DNA of 64,000 nucleotides, taken from assembly GCF_964355755.1 (NCBI RefSeq), contig NC_092671.1, forward strand, positions 22,162,001-22,226,000. Direction: 5' to 3'. Under the pieces are notes generated by a model that made no database searches, was not told the DNA's origin, and was given only the letters and a program-made list of their open reading frames with translations. Each line of letters opens with the position of its first letter. Position 1 is the first letter of the stretch. Position numbers and translations under genes: made by a program. The stretch is from Antedon mediterranea. Taxonomy: Eukaryota; Echinodermata; Crinoidea; Comatulida; Antedonidae. Shown here one piece after another: positions 33,199 to 48,833 of this stretch.

Positions 33199-36100
33199 AA
33201 ATTAATAATAAATCAATGAAAAATAATGCCATGCAACCTTGTTTCTGATTTTAAAAAAGGTTCACTTGTTTAGGCCTGACATTTACAACCCTCAAAATAT
33301 TTCACTTTCAAAAACAATATTTATTTTAAATTAAAAAAAAAAAAACCAAAATATCCGTAGAGGTTCGAACCCACTAGTGAGAGCACTCAAATTTGAGCAT
33401 TACCCGTTACACCACAAACCAGTAGATGACTGAAGAGCTGATAATACTCTATTTATATGAAATAAATAATAAATCAATGAAAAATAATGCCATGCAACTT
33501 TGTTTCTGATTTTAAAAAAGGTCCACTTGTTTAGGCCTGACATTTACAACCCTCAAAATATCTCACTTTCAAAAACAATATTTATTTTCAATTTAAAAAA
33601 AAAAAATCCCTAGAGGTTCGAACCCACTACTGAAAGCACTCAAACCTGAGCATTATCCGTTACGCCACAAACCAGTAGATGACTGCGGAGCTGATAATAG
33701 TCTATTTATATGAAATGAATGATCAATCAATGAAAAATAATGCCATGCAACTTTGTTTCTGATTTTAAAAAAAGTCCACTTGTTTAGGCCTGACAGTTGC
33801 AACCCTCAAAATATCTCACTTTCAAAAACAATATTTATTTTCAATTAAAAAAAAAAGAAAAAAAATACCCGTATAGGTTCGAACCCACTACTGAGAGCAC
33901 TCAAACCTGAGCATTACCGTTACACCACAAACCAGTAGATAACTGAAGAGCTGAAAATAGTCTATTTATATGAAATGGATGATCAATCAATGAAAAATAA
34001 TGCCATGCAACTTTGTTTCTGATTTTAAAAAAGGTTCACTTGTTTAGGCCTGACATTTACAACCCTCAAAATATCTCACCGTCAAAAACAATATTTATTT
34101 TCAAATAAAAAAAAAAGAAAAAAAATATCCCTAGAAGTTCGAACCCACTATTGAAATCACTCAAACCTGAGCATTACCCGTTCGCCGCAAACCATTTTAT
34201 GACTGAAGAGCTGATAATAGTCTATTTATATGAAATACATGATCAATCAATGAAAAATAATGCCATGCAACTTTGTTTCTGATTTTAAAAAAGGTTCACT
34301 TGTTTAGGCCTGACAGTTGCAACCCTAAAAATATCTCACTTTCAAAAACAATATTTATTTTCAATTAAAAAAAAAAGAAAAAAAAAATACCCGTATAGGT
34401 TCGAACCCACTACTGAAAGCACTCAAACCTGAGCATTATCCGTTACGCCACAAACCAGTAGATGACTGCGGAGCTGATAATAGTCCATTTATATGAAATG
34501 AATGATCAATCAATGAAAAATAATGCCATGCAACTTTGTTTCTGATTTTAAAAAAGGTCCACTTGTTTAGGCCTGACATTTACAACCCTCAAAATATCTC
34601 ACTTTCAAAAACAATATTTATTTTCAATTAAAAAAAAAAGAAAAAAAATATTCGTAGAGGTTCGAACCCACTACTGCGAGAACTCAAACCTGAGCACTAC
34701 CGGTTACGCCACAAACCAGTAGATGACTGAAAAGCTGATAACAGTCTATTTATATGCAATGAATGATCCATCAAAGTAAAATGATGTTATGCAACTTTGT
34801 TTCTGATTTTAAAAAAAGGTCCACTTGGTTAGGCTTGACATTTAAAACCCTCAAAATATCTCACTTTCAAAAACCATATTTATTTTCAATTTAAAAAAAA
34901 AGAAAAAAAAATCCCTTGAGGTTCGACCCACTACTCAGAGCACTCAAACCTGAACATTACCCGTTACGCCACAAACCAGTAGATGACTGAAGAGCTGATA
35001 ATAGTCTATTTATATGAAATAAATTATCAATCAATGAAAAATAATGCCATGCAACTTTGTTTCTGATTTTAAAAAAGGTCCACTTGTTTAGGCCTGACAT
35101 TTACAACCCTCAAAATATCTCACTTTCAAAAACCATATTTATTTTCAATGTAAAAAAAAAGAAAAAACGTATCCCTAGAGGTTCGACCAACTACTCAGAG
35201 CACTCAAACCTGAGCATTACTCGTTACGCCACAAACCAGTAGATGACTGAAGAGCTGGTAATAGTCTATTTATATGGAATGAATTATCAATCAATGAAAA
35301 ATAATGCCATGCAACTTTGTTTCTGATTTTAAAAAAGATCCATTTGTTTAGGCCTGACATTTACAACCCTAAAAAATATCTCATTTTCAAAAAAAATATT
35401 TATTTTCAATAAGAAAAAAAAAAGCAATATCCCTAGAGGTTGGAACCCACTAGTGAGAGCACTCAAACTTGAGCATTACCCGTTACGCCACAAACCAGTA
35501 GATGACTGAAGAGCTGATAATACTCTATTTATATGAAATAAATAATAAATCAATGAAAAATAATGCCATGCAACTTTGTTTCTGATTTTAAAAAAGGTCC
35601 ACTTGTTTAGGCCTGACATTTACAACCCTCAAACTATCTCACTTTCAAAAACCATATTTATTTTAAATTTAAAAAAAAAAGAAAACAAATATTCGTAGAG
35701 GTTCGAATCCACCACTGCGAGAACTCAAACCTGAGCACTACCAGTTACGCTACAAACCAGTAGATGACTGAAGAGCTGATAATAGTCTATTTATATGAAA
35801 TTAATAATAAATCAATGAAAAATAATGCCATGCAACTTTGTTTCTGATTTTAAACAAGGTTCACTTGTTTAGGCCTGACATTTACAACCCTCAAAATATC
35901 TCACTTTCAAAAACAATATTTATTTAAAAAAAAAAAAAAAAAAAAAAATATCCGTAGAGGTTCGAACCCACTAGTGAGAGCACTCAAACTTGATCATTAC
36001 CCGTTACGCCACAAACCAGTAGATGACTGAAGAGCTGATAATACTCTATTTGTATGAAATAAATAATAAATCAATGAAAAATAATGCCATGCAACTTTGT

Positions 36101-37180
36101 TTCTGATTTTAAAAAAGGTCCACTTGTTTAGGCCTGACATTTACAACCCTCAAAGTATCTCACTTTCAAAAACAATATTTATTTTCAATAAAAAAAAAAA
36201 AAAAAAAAATATTCGTAGAGGTTCGAACCCACTACTGCGAGAACTCAAACCTGAGCATTACCCGTTACGCCTCAAACCAGTAGATGACTGAAGAGCTGAT
36301 AATACTCTATTTATATGAAATTAATAATAAATCAATGAAAAATAATGCAATGCAACTTTGTTTCTGATTTTAAAAAAGGTTCACTTGTTTAGGCCTGACA
36401 TTTACAACCCTCAAAATATCTCACTTTCAAAAACAATATTTATTTTAAATAAAAGAAAAAAAATGTCCGTAGAGGTTCGAACCCACTAGTGAGAGCACTC
36501 AAACTTGAGCATTACCCGTTACGCCACAAACCAGTAGATAACTGAAGAGCTGGTAATAGTCTATTTATATGAAATGAATGATCAATCAATGAAAAATAAT
36601 GCCATGCAACTTTGTTTCTGATTTTAAAAAAGGTCCACTTGTTTAGGCCTGACATTTACAACCCTCAAAATATCTCACTTTCAAAAACAATATTTTTTTC
36701 AATAAAAAAAAAAAAGAAAAAAAATATTCGTAGAGGTTCGAACCCACTACTGCGAAAACTCAAACCTGAGCATTACCCGTTACGCCTCAAACCAGTAGAT
36801 GACTGAAGAGCTGATAATACTCTATTTATATGAAATTAATAATAAATCAATGAAAAATAATGCCATGCAACTTTGTTTCTGATTTTAAAAAAGGTCCACT
36901 TGTTTAGGCCTGACAGTTGCAACCCTCAAAATATCTCACTTTCAAAAACAATATTTATTTTCAATAAAAAAAAAAAGAAAAAAAATACCCGTATAGGTTC
37001 GAACCCACTACTGAGAGCACTCAAACCTGAGCATTACCCGTTACGCCACAAACCAGTAGATGACTGAAGAGCTGACAATACTCTATTTATATGAAATAAA
37101 TAATAAATCAATGAAAAATAATGCCATGCAACTGTGTTTCTGATTTTAAAAAAGGTCCACTTGTTTAGGCCTGACATTTA

Positions 37181-40100
37181 CACCCTCAAAATATCTCACT
37201 TTCAAAATCCATATTTATTTTCAATTTAAAAAAAAAAGAAAAAAAATATCCCTAGAGGTTCGACCCACTACTCAGAGCACTCAAACCTGAGCATTACCCG
37301 TTACGCCACAAACCAGTAGATGACTGAAGAGCTGATAATAGTCTATTTATATGAAATGAATGATCAATCAATGAAAAATAATGCCATGCAACTTTGTTTC
37401 TGATTTTAAAAAATATCCATTTGTTTAGGCCTGACATTCACAACCCTAAAAAATATCTCATTTTCAAAAAAAAACATTTATTTTCAATAAGAAAAAAAAA
37501 AGCAATATCCCTAGAGGTTCGAACCCACTACTGCGAGAACTCAAACCTGAGCATTACCCGTTACGCCTCAAACCAGTAGATGACTGAAGAGCTGATAATA
37601 CTCTATTTATATGACATTAATAATAAATCAATGAAAAATAATGCCATGCAACTTTGTTTCTGATTTTAAAAAAGGTTCACTTGTTTAGGCCTGACATTTA
37701 CAACCCTCAAAATATCTCACTTTCAAAAACAATATTTATTTTAAATAAAAAAAAAAAAGAAACAAAATATCCGTAGAGGTTCGAACCCACTAGTGAGAGC
37801 ACTCAAACTTGAGCATTACCCGTTACGCCACAAACCAGTAGATGACTGAAGAGCTGATAATAATCTATTTATATGAAATTAATAATAAATCAATGAAAAA
37901 TAATGCCATGCAACTTTGTTTCTGATTTTAAAAAAGGTCCACTTGTTTAGGCCTGACATTTACAACCCTCAAAATATCTCACTTTCAAAAACAATATTTT
38001 TTCAATTAAAAAAAAAAAAGAAATAAAATATCAGTAGAGGTTCGAACCCACTAGTGAGAGCACTCAAACTTGAGCATTACCCGCTACGCCACAATCCAGT
38101 AGATGACTGAAGAGCTGATAATACTCTATTTATATGAAATAAATAATAAATCAATGAAAAATAAGGCCATGCAACTTTGTTTCTGATTTTAAAAAAGGTT
38201 CATTTGTTTAGGCCTGTCATTTACAACCCTCAAAATATCTCACCTACAAAAAAAATATTTATTTTCAATAAAAAAAAAAGAAAAGAAATATCCCTAGAGG
38301 TTCGAACCCACTACTGCGAGCACTCAAACTTGAGCATTACCCGTTACGCCTCAAACCAGTAGATGACTGAAGAGCTGATAATACTCTATTTATATGAAAT
38401 GAATAATAAATCAATGAAAAATAATGCCATGCAACTTTGTTTCTGATTTTAAAAAACGTTCAATTGTTTAGGCCTGACATTTACAACCCTCAAAATATCT
38501 CACCGTCAAAAACAATATTTATTTTCAAATAAAAAAAAAGAAAAAAAATATCCCTAGAAGTTCGAACCCACTATTGAAATCACTCAAACCTGAGCATTAC
38601 CCGTTCGCCGCAAACCATTTTATGACTGTAAGAGCTGATAATAGTCTATTTATATGAAATAGATGATCAATCAATGAAAAATAATGCCATGCAACTTTGT
38701 TTCTGATTTTAAAAAAGGTTCACTTGTTTAGGCCTGACAGTTGCAACCCTAAAAATATCTCACTTTCAAAAACAATATTTATTTTAAATTAAAAAAAAAA
38801 GAAAAACAAAATACCAGTATAGGTTCGAACCCACTACTGAAAGCACTCAAACCTGAGCATTATCCGTTACGCCACAAACCAGTAGATAACTGCGGAGCTG
38901 ATAATAGTCCATTTATATGAAATGAATGATCAATCAATGAAAAATAATGCTATGCAACTTTGTTTCTGATTTTAAAAACGGTCCACTTGTTTAGGCCTGA
39001 CATTTACAACCCTCAAAATATCTCACTTTCAAAAACAATATTTATTTTCAATTAAAAAAAAAAGAAAAAAAATATTCGTAGAGGTTCGAACCCACTACTG
39101 CGAGAACTCAAACCTGAGCATTACCCGTTACGCCTCAAACCAGTAGATGACTGAAGAGCTGATAATACTCTATTTATATGAAATTAATAATAAATCAATG
39201 AAAAATAATGCCATGCAACTTTGTTTCTGATTTTAAAAAAGGTTCACTTGTTTAGGCCTGACATTTACAACCCTCAAAATATCTCACTTTCAAAAACAAT
39301 ATTTATTTTAAATAAAAAAAAAAAAGAAACAAAATATCCGTAGAGGTTCGAACCCACTAGTGAGAGCACTCAAACTTGAGCATTACCCGTTACGCCACAA
39401 ACCAGTAGATGACTGAAGAGCTGACAATACTCTATTTATATGAAATAAATAATAAATCAATGAAAAATAATGCCATGCAACTGTGTTTCTGATTTTGAAA
39501 AAAGGTCCACTTGTTTAGGCCTGACATTTACAACCCTCAAAATATCTCACTTTCAAAAACAATATTTTTTTCAATAAAAAAAAAAAAGAAAAAAAATATT
39601 CGTAGAGGTTCGAACCCACTACTGCGAAAACTCAAACCTGAGCATTACCCGTTACGCCTCAAACCAGTAGATGACTGAAGAGCTGATAATACTCTATTTA
39701 TATGAAATTAATAATAAATCAATGAAAAATAATGCCATGCAACTTTGTTTCTGATTTTAAAAAAGGTTCACTTGTTTAGGCCTGACAATTACAACCCTCA
39801 AAATATCTCACTTTCAAAAACAATATTTATTTTAAATAAAAAAAAATAAAAAACAAAATATCCGTAGAGGTTCGAACCCACTAGTGAGAGCACTCAAACT
39901 TGAGCATTACCCGTTACGCCACAAACCAGTAGATGACTGAAGAGCTGACAATACTCTATTTATATGAAATAAATAATAAATCAATGAAAAATAATGCCAT
40001 GCAACTGTGTTTCTGATTTTAAAAAAGGTCCACTTGTTTAGGCCTGACATTTACACCCTCAAAATATCTCACTTTCAAAATCCATATTTATTTTCAATTT

Positions 40101-43100
40101 TAAAAAAAAAGAAAAAAAATATCCCTAGAGGTTCGACCCACTACTCAGAGCACTCAAACCTGAGCATTACCCGTTACGCCACAAACCAGTAGATGACTGA
40201 AGAGCTGATAATAGTCTATTTATATGAAATGAATGATCAATCAATGAAAAATAATGCCATGCAACTTTGTTTCTGATTTTTAAAAATATCCATTTGTTTA
40301 GGCCTGACATTCACAACACTAAAAAATATCTCATTTTCAAAAAAAATATTTATTTTCAATAAGAAAAAAAAAAGCAATATCCCTAGAGGTTCGAACCCAC
40401 TACTGCGAGAACTCAAACCTGAGCATTACCCGTTACGCCTCAAACCAGTAGATGACTGAAGAGCTGATAATACTCTATTTATATGACATTAATAATAAAT
40501 CAATGAAAAATAATGCCATGCAACTTTGTTTCTGGTTTTAAAAAAGGTTCACTTGTTTAGGCCTGACATTTACAACCCTCAAAATATCTCACTTTCAAAA
40601 ACAATATTTATTTTAAATAAAAAAAAAAAAGAAACAAAATATCCGTAGAGGTTCGAACCCACTAGTGAGAGCACTCAAACTTGAGCATTACACGTTACGC
40701 CACAAACCAGTAGATGACTGAAGAGCTGATAATAATCTATTTATATGAAATTCATAATAAATCAATGAAAAATAATGCCATGCAACTTTGTTTCTGATTT
40801 TAAAAAAGGTCCACTTGTTTAGGCCTGACATTTACAACCCTCAAAATATCTCACTTTCAAAAACAATATTTTTTCAATTAAAAAAAAAAAAGAAATAAAA
40901 TATCAGTAGAGGTTCGAACCCACTAGTGAGAGCACTCAAACTTGAGCATTACCCGCTACGCCACAATCCAGTAGATGACTGAAGAGCTGATAATACTCTA
41001 TTTATATGAAATAAATAATAAATCAATGAAAAATAAGGCCATGCAACTTTGTTTCTGATTTTAAAAAAGGTTCATTTGTTTAGGCCTATCATTTACAACC
41101 CTCAAAATATCTCACCTACAAAAAAAATATTTATTTTCAATAAAAAAAAAAGAAAAGAAATATCCCTAGAGGTTCGAACCCACTACTGCGAGCACTCAAA
41201 CTTGAGCATTACCCGTTACGCCTCAAACCAGTAGATGACTGAAGAGCTGATAATACTCTATTTATATGAAATGAATAATAAATCAATGAAAAATAATGCC
41301 ATGCAACTTTGTTTCTGATTTTAAAAAAGGTTCAATTGTTTAGGCCTGACATTTACAACCCTCAAAATATCTCACCGTCAAAAACAATATTTATTTTCAA
41401 ATAAAAAAAAAAGAAAAAAAATATCCCTAGAAGTTCGAACCCACTATTGAAATCACTCAAACCTGAGCATTACCCGTTCGCCGCAAACCATTTTATGACT
41501 GAAGAGCTGATAATAGTCTATTTATATGAAATAGATGATCAATCAATGAAAAATAATGCCATGCAACTTTGTTTCTGATTTTAAAAAAGGTTCACTTGTT
41601 TAGGCCTGACAGTTGCAACCCTAAAAATATCTCACTTTCAAAAACAATATTTATTTTAAATTAAAAAAAAAAGAAAAAAAAAATACCAGTATAGGTTCGA
41701 ACCCACTACTGAAAGCACTCAAACCTGAGCATTATCCGTTACGCCACAAACCAGTAGATAACTGCGGAGCTGATAATAGTCCATTTATATGAAATGAATG
41801 ATCAATCAATGAAAAATAATGCCATTCAACTTTGTTTCTGATTTTAAAAACGGTCCACTTGTTTAGGCCTGACATTTACAACCCTCAAAATATCTCACTT
41901 TCAAAAACAATATTTATTTTCAATTAAAAAAAAAAGAAAAAAAATATTCGTAGAGGTTCGAACCCACTACTGCGAGAACTCAAACCTGAGCATTACCCGT
42001 TACGCCTCAAACCAGTAGATGACTGAAGAGCTGATAATACTCTATTTATATGAAATTAATAATAAATCAATGAAAAATAATGCCATGCAACTTTGTTTCT
42101 GATTTTAAAAAAGGTTCACTTGTTTAGGCCTGACATTTACAACCCTCAAAATATCTCACTTTCAAAAACAATATTTATTTTAAATAAAAAAAAAAAGAAA
42201 CAAAATATCCGTAGAGGTTCGAACCCACTAGTGAGAGCACTCAAACTTGAGCATTACCCGTTACGCCACAAACCAGTAGATGACTGAAGAGCTGACAATA
42301 CTCTATTTATATGAAATAAATAATAAATCAATGAAAAATAATGCCATGCAACTGTGTTTCTGATTTTAAAAAAGGTCCACTTGTTTAGGCCTGACATTTA
42401 CAACCCTCAAAATATCTCACTTTCAAAAACAATATTTTTTTCAATAAAAAAAAAAAGAAAAAAAATATTCGTAGAGGTTCGAACCCACTACTGCGAAAAC
42501 TCAAACCTGAGCATTACCCGTTACGCCTCAAACCAGTAGATGACTGAAGAGCTGATAATACTCTATTTATATGAAATTAATAATAAATCAATGAAAAATA
42601 ATGCCATGCAACTTTGTTTCTGATTTTAAAAAAGGTTCACTTGTTTAGGCCTGACAATTACAACCCTCAAAATATCTCACTTTCAAAAACAATATTTATT
42701 TTAAATAAAAAAAATAAAAAAAACAAAATATCCGTAGAGGTTCGAACCCACTAGTGAGAGCACTCAAACTTGAGCATTACCCGTTACGCCACAAACCAGT
42801 AGATGACTGAAGAGCTGACAATACTCTATTTATATGAAATAAATAATAAATCAATGAAAAATAATGCCATGCAACTGTGTTTCTGATTTTAAAAAAGGTC
42901 CACTTGTTTAGGCCTGACATTTACACCCTCAAAATATCTCACTTTCAAAATCCATATTTATTTTCAATTTAAAAAAAAAAGAAAAAAAATATCCCTAGAG
43001 GTTCGACCCACTACTCAGAGCACTCAAACCTGAGCATTACCCGTTACGCCACAAACCAGTAGATGACTGAAGAGCTGATAATAGTCTATTTATATGAAAT

Positions 43101-45770
43101 GAATGATCAATCAATGAAAAATAATGCCATGCAACTTTGTTTCTGATTTTTAAAAATATCCATTTGTTTAGGCCTGACATTCACAACCCTAAAAAATATC
43201 TCATTTTCAAAAAAAATATTTATTTTCAATAAGAAAAAAAAAAGCAATATCCCTAGAGGTTCGAACCCACTACTGCGAGAACTCAAACCTGAGCATTACC
43301 CGTTACGCCTCAAACCAGTAGATGACTGAAGAGCTGATAATACTCTATTTATATGACATTAATAATAAATCAATGAAAAATAATGCCATGCAACTTTGTT
43401 TCTGATTTTAAAAAAGGTTCACTTGTTTAGGCCTGACATTTACAACCCTCAAAATATCTCACTTTCAAAAACAATATTTATTTTAAATAAAAAAAAAAAG
43501 AAACAAAATATCCGTAGAGGTTCGAACCCACTAGTGAGAGCACTCAAACTTGAGCATTACCCGTTACGCCACAAACCAGTAGATGACTGAAGAGCTGATA
43601 ATAATCTATTTATATGAAATTAATAATAAATCAATGAAAAATAATGCCATGCAACTTTGTTTCTGATTTTAAAAAAGGTCCACTTGTTTAGGCCTGACAT
43701 TTACAACCCTCAAAATATCTCACTTTCAAAAACAATATTTTTTCAATTAAAAAAAAAAAAGAAATAAAATATCAGTAGAGGTTCGAACCCACTAGTGAGA
43801 GCACTCAAACTTGAGCATTACCCGCTACGCCACAATCCAGTAGATGACTGAAGAGCTGATAATACTCTATTTATATGAAATAAATAATAAATCAATGAAA
43901 AATAAGGCCATGCAACTTTGTTTCTGATTTTAAAAAAGGTTCATTTGTTTAGGCCTGTCATTTACAACCCTCAAAATATCTCACCTACAAAAAAAATATT
44001 TATTTTCAATAAAAAAAAAAGAAAAGAAATATCCCTAGAGGTTCGAACCCACTACTGCGAGCACTCAAACTTGAGCATTACCCGTTACGCCTCAAACCAG
44101 TAGATGACTGAAGAGCTGATAATACTCTATTTATATGAAATGAATAATAAATCAATGAAAAATAATGCCATGCAACTTTGTTTCTGATTTTAAAAAAGGT
44201 TCAATTGTTTAGGCCTGACATTTACAACCCTCAAAATATCTCACCGTCAAAAACAATATTTATTTTCAAATAAAAAAAAAAGAAAAAAAATATCCCTAGA
44301 AGTTCGAACCCACTATTGAAATCACTCAAACCTGAGCATTACCCGTTCGCCGCAAACCATTTTATGACTGAAGAGCTGATAATAGTCTATTTATATGAAA
44401 TAGATGATCAATCAATGAAAAATAATGCCATGCAACTTTGTTTCTGATTTTAAAAAAGGTTCACTTGTTTAGGCCTGACAGTTGCAACCCTAAAAATATC
44501 TCACTTTCAAAAACAATATTTATTTTAAATTAAAAAAAAAAGAAAAAAAAAATACCAGTATAGGTTCGAACCCACTACTGAAAGCACTCAAACCTGAGCA
44601 TTATCCGTTACGCCACAAACCAGTAGATAACTGCGGAGCTGATAATAGTCCATTTATATGAAATGAATGATCAATCAATGAAAAATAATGCCATGCAACT
44701 TTGTTTCTGATTTTAAAAAAGGTCCACTTGTTTAGGCCTGACATTTACAACCCTCAAAATATCTCACTTTCAAAAACAATATTTATTTTCAATTAAAAAA
44801 AAAAAAGAAAAAAAATATTCGTAGAGGTTCGAACCCACTACTGCGAGAACTCAAACCTGTGCACTACCGGTTACGCCACAAACCAGTAGATGACTGAAGA
44901 GCTGATAACAGTCTATTTATATGAAATGAATGATCCATCAAAGTAAAATGATGTTATGCAACTTTGTTTCTTATTTTAAAAAAAGGTCCATTTGGTTAGG
45001 CTTGACATTTAAAACCCTCAAAATATCTCACTTTCAAAAACCATATTTATTTTCAATTTTAAAAAAAAGAAAAAAAAAATCCCTTGAGGTTCGACCCACT
45101 ACTCAGAGCACTCAAACCTGAGCATTACCCGTTACGCCACAAACCAGTAGATGACTGAAGAGCTGATAATAGTCTATTTATATGAAATAAATTATCAATC
45201 AATGAAAAATAATGCCATGCAACTTTGTTTCTGATTTTAAAAAAGGTCCACTTGTTTAGGCCTGACATTTACAACCCTCAAAATATATCACTTTCAAAAA
45301 CCATATTTATTTTCAATGTAAAAAAAAAGAAAAAACGTATTCCTAGAGGTTCGACCCACTACTCAGAGCACTCAAACCTGAGCATTACTCGTTACGCCAC
45401 AAACCAGTAGATGACTGAAGAGCTGGTAATAGTCTATTTATATGAAATGAATTATCAATCAATGAAAAATAATGCCATGCAACTTTGTTTCTGATTTTAA
45501 AAAAGATCCATTTGTTTAGGCCTGACATTTACAACCCTAAAAAATATCTCATTTTCAAAAAAAATATTTATTTTCAATAAGAAAAAAAAAGCAATATCCC
45601 TAGAGGTTGGAACCCACTAGTGAGAGCACTCAAACTTGAGCATTACCCGTTACGCCACAAACCAGTAGATGACTGAAGAGCTGATAATACTCTATTTATA
45701 TGAAATAAATAATAAATCAATGAAAATTAATGCCATGCAACTTTGTTTCTGATTTTAAAAAAGGTCCACT
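37181..45770 (+). repeat. 11-monomer higher-order repeat (~2.87 kb), first run
   Basis: A two-base deletion gives tttacaccctc in place of tttacaaccctc once per unit. In this run the deleted word caccctc is at 37,181, 40,054 and 42,924, spacings of 2,873 and 2,870 bp, or 11 monomers. Other once-per-unit words are aataaggccatgc and ggcctgtcattt (ggcctatcattt in the second unit, near 41,083). Confidence 0.85.
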
Positions 45771-48700
45771 TGTTTAGGCCTGACATTTACAACCCTCAAA
45801 CTATCTCACTTTCAAAAACCATATTTATTTTAAATTTAAAAAAAAAAGAAAAAAAATATTCGTAGAGGTTCGAACCCACCACTGCGAGAACTCAAACCTG
45901 GGCACTACCAGTTACGCTACAAACCAGTAGATGACTGAAGAGCTGATAATAGTCTATTTATATGAAATGAATGATCAATCAATGAAAAATAATGCCATGC
46001 AACTTTGTTTCTAATTTTAAAAAAGGTCCACTTGTTTAGGCCTGACAGTTGCAACCCTCAAAATATCTCACTTTCAAAAACAATATTTATTTTCAATTAA
46101 AAAAAAAAAAAAAAAAATATCCCTAGAAGTTCGAACCCACTATTGAAATCACTCAAAACTGAGCATTACCCATTACGCCTCAAACCAGTAGATGACTGAA
46201 GAGCTGATAATACTCTATTTATATGAAATGAATAATAAATCAATGAAAAATAATGCCATGCAACTTTGTTTCTGATTTTAAAAAAGGTTCACTTGTTTAG
46301 GCCTGACATTTACAACCCTCAAAATATCTCACCTTCAAAAACAATATTTATTTTCAAATAAAAAAAAAAAGAAAAAAAATATCCCTAGAAGTTCGAACCC
46401 ACTATTGAAATCACTCAAACCTGAGCATTACCCGTTCGCCGCAAACCAGTATATGACTGAAGAGCTGATATTAGTCTATTTATATGAAATGAATGATCAA
46501 ACAATGAAAAATAATGCCATGCAACTTTGTTTCTGATTTTAAAAAAGGTCCACTTGTTTAGGCCTGACATTTACAACCCTCAAAATATCTCACTTTCAAA
46601 AACAATATTTATTTTCAATTAAAAAAAAAGAAAAAAAATATTCGTAGAGGTTCGAACACACTACTGCGAGAACTCAAACCTGAGCACTACCGGTTACGCC
46701 ACACACCAGTAGATGACTGAAGAGCTGATAACAGTCTATTTATATGAAATGAATGATCCATCAATGTAAAATGATGTTATGCCACTTTGTTTCTGATTTT
46801 AAAAAAAGGTCCACTTGGTTAGGCTTGACATTTAAAACCCTCAAAATATCTCACTTTCAAAAACGATATTTATTTTCAATTTAAAAAAAAAAGAAAAAAA
46901 ATATCCCTTGAGGTTCGACCCACTACTCAGAGCACTCAAACCTGAGCATTACCCCTTACGCCGCAAACCAGTATATGACTTAAGAGCTGATAATAGTCTA
47001 TATATATGAAATGAATTATCAATCAATGAAAAATAATGCCATGCAACTTTGTTTCTGATTTTAAAAAAAGGTCCACTTGTTTAGGCCTGACATTTACAAC
47101 CCTCAAAATATCTCACTTTCAAAAACAATATTTATTTTCAATTTAAAAAAAAAGAAAAAAAATACCCGTATAGGTTCGAACCCACTACTGAGAGCACTCA
47201 AACCTGAGCATTACCCGTTACGCCACAAACCAGTAGATAACTGAAGAGCTGATAATAGTCTATTTATATGAAATTAATGATCAATCAATGAAAAATAATG
47301 CCATGCAACTTTGTTTCTGATTTTAAAAAAGGTTCACTTGTTTAGGCCTGACATTTACAACCCTCAAAATATCTCACTTTCAAAAACAATATTTATTTTC
47401 AAATAAAAAAAAAAGAAAAAAAATACCCGTATAGGTTCGAACCCACTACTGAGAGCACTCAAACCTGAGCATTACCCGTTACGCCACAAACCAGTAGATA
47501 ACTGAGGAGCTGATAATAGTCTATATATATAAAATAAATGATCAATCAATTAAAAATAATGCCATGCAACTTTGTTTCTGATTTTAAAAAAGGTCCACTT
47601 GTTTAGGCCTGACATTTACAACCCTCAAAATATCTCACTTTCAAAAACAATATTTATTTTAAATTTAAAAAAAAAAAAGAAAAAAAATATCCCTAGAGGT
47701 TCGACCCACTACTCAGAGCATTCAAACCTGAGCGTTACCCGTTACGCCACAAACCAGTAGATGACTGAAGAGCTGATAATAGTCTATTTATATGAAATGA
47801 ATTATCAATCAATAAAAAATAATGCCATGCAACTTTGTTTCTGATTTAAAAAAAGATCCATTTGTTTAGGCCTGACATTCACAACCCTAAAAAATATCTC
47901 ACTTTCAAAAAAAATATTTATTTTCAATTAAAAAAAAAAGAAATGAAATATCTCTAGAGGTTCGAACCCACTACTGCGAGCACTCAAACTTGAGCATTAC
48001 CCGTTACGCCTCAAACCAGAAGATGACTGAAGAGCTGATAATAATCTATTTATATGAAATGAATAATAAATCAATGAAAAATAATGCCATGCAACTTTGT
48101 TTCTGATTTTAAAAAAGTTCACTTGTTTAGGCCTGACATTTACAACCTTCAAACTATCTCACTTTCAAAAACAATATTATTTTCAATAAAAAAAAAAGAA
48201 AAAAAATATTCGTAGAGGTTCGAACCCACTACTGCGAGAACTCAAACCTGAGCACTACCAGTTACGCCACAAACCAGTAGATGACTGAAGAGCTGATAAT
48301 AGTCTATTTATATGAAATTAATGATCAATCAATGAAAAATAATGCCATGCAACTTTGTTTCTGATTTTTAAAAAGATCCATTTGTTTAGGCCTGACATTC
48401 ACAACCCTAAAAAATATCTCATTTTCAAAAAAAAATATTTATTTTAAATAATAAAAAAAAAGCAATATCCCTAGAGGTTGGAACCCGCTACTGAGAGCAC
48501 TCAAACCTGGGTATTACCCGTTACGCCACAAACCAGTAGATAACTGATGAGTTGATAATAGTCTATTTATATGAAATTAATGATCAATCAATGAAAAATA
48601 ATGCCATGCCACTTTGTTTCTGATTTTAAAAAAGGTTCATTTGTTTAGGCCTGACATTTACAACCCTCAAAATATCTCACTTTAAAAAAAAAAATTATTT

Positions 48701-48820
48701 TCAATTTAAAAAAAAAGAAAAGAAATATCCCTAGGGGGTCGAACCCACTACTGCGAACACTCAAACTTGAGCATTACCCGTTACTCCTCAAACCAGTAGA
48801 TGACTGAAGAGCTGATAATA

Positions 48821-48833
48821 CTCTATTTATATG
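48821..48833 (+). other. Second unoccupied copy of the target site
   Basis: Same arrangement as 33,186-33,198, at an offset of 15,635, inside the second super-repeat. Confidence 0.8.

Larger units (their letters stand above)
30305..45939 (+). repeat. ~15.6-kb super-repeat, copy 1
   Basis: About 60 monomers whose order is repeated immediately downstream. The segment 30,305-34,346 matches 45,940-49,982 at an offset of 15.64 kb, and 35,645-43,355 matches 49,980-57,683 at 14.33 kb. The shift in offset means 34,347-35,644 (about 1.3 kb, five monomers) has no counterpart at the same place in copy 2. The start of copy 1 overlaps the 4,444-bp duplication. Confidence 0.82.
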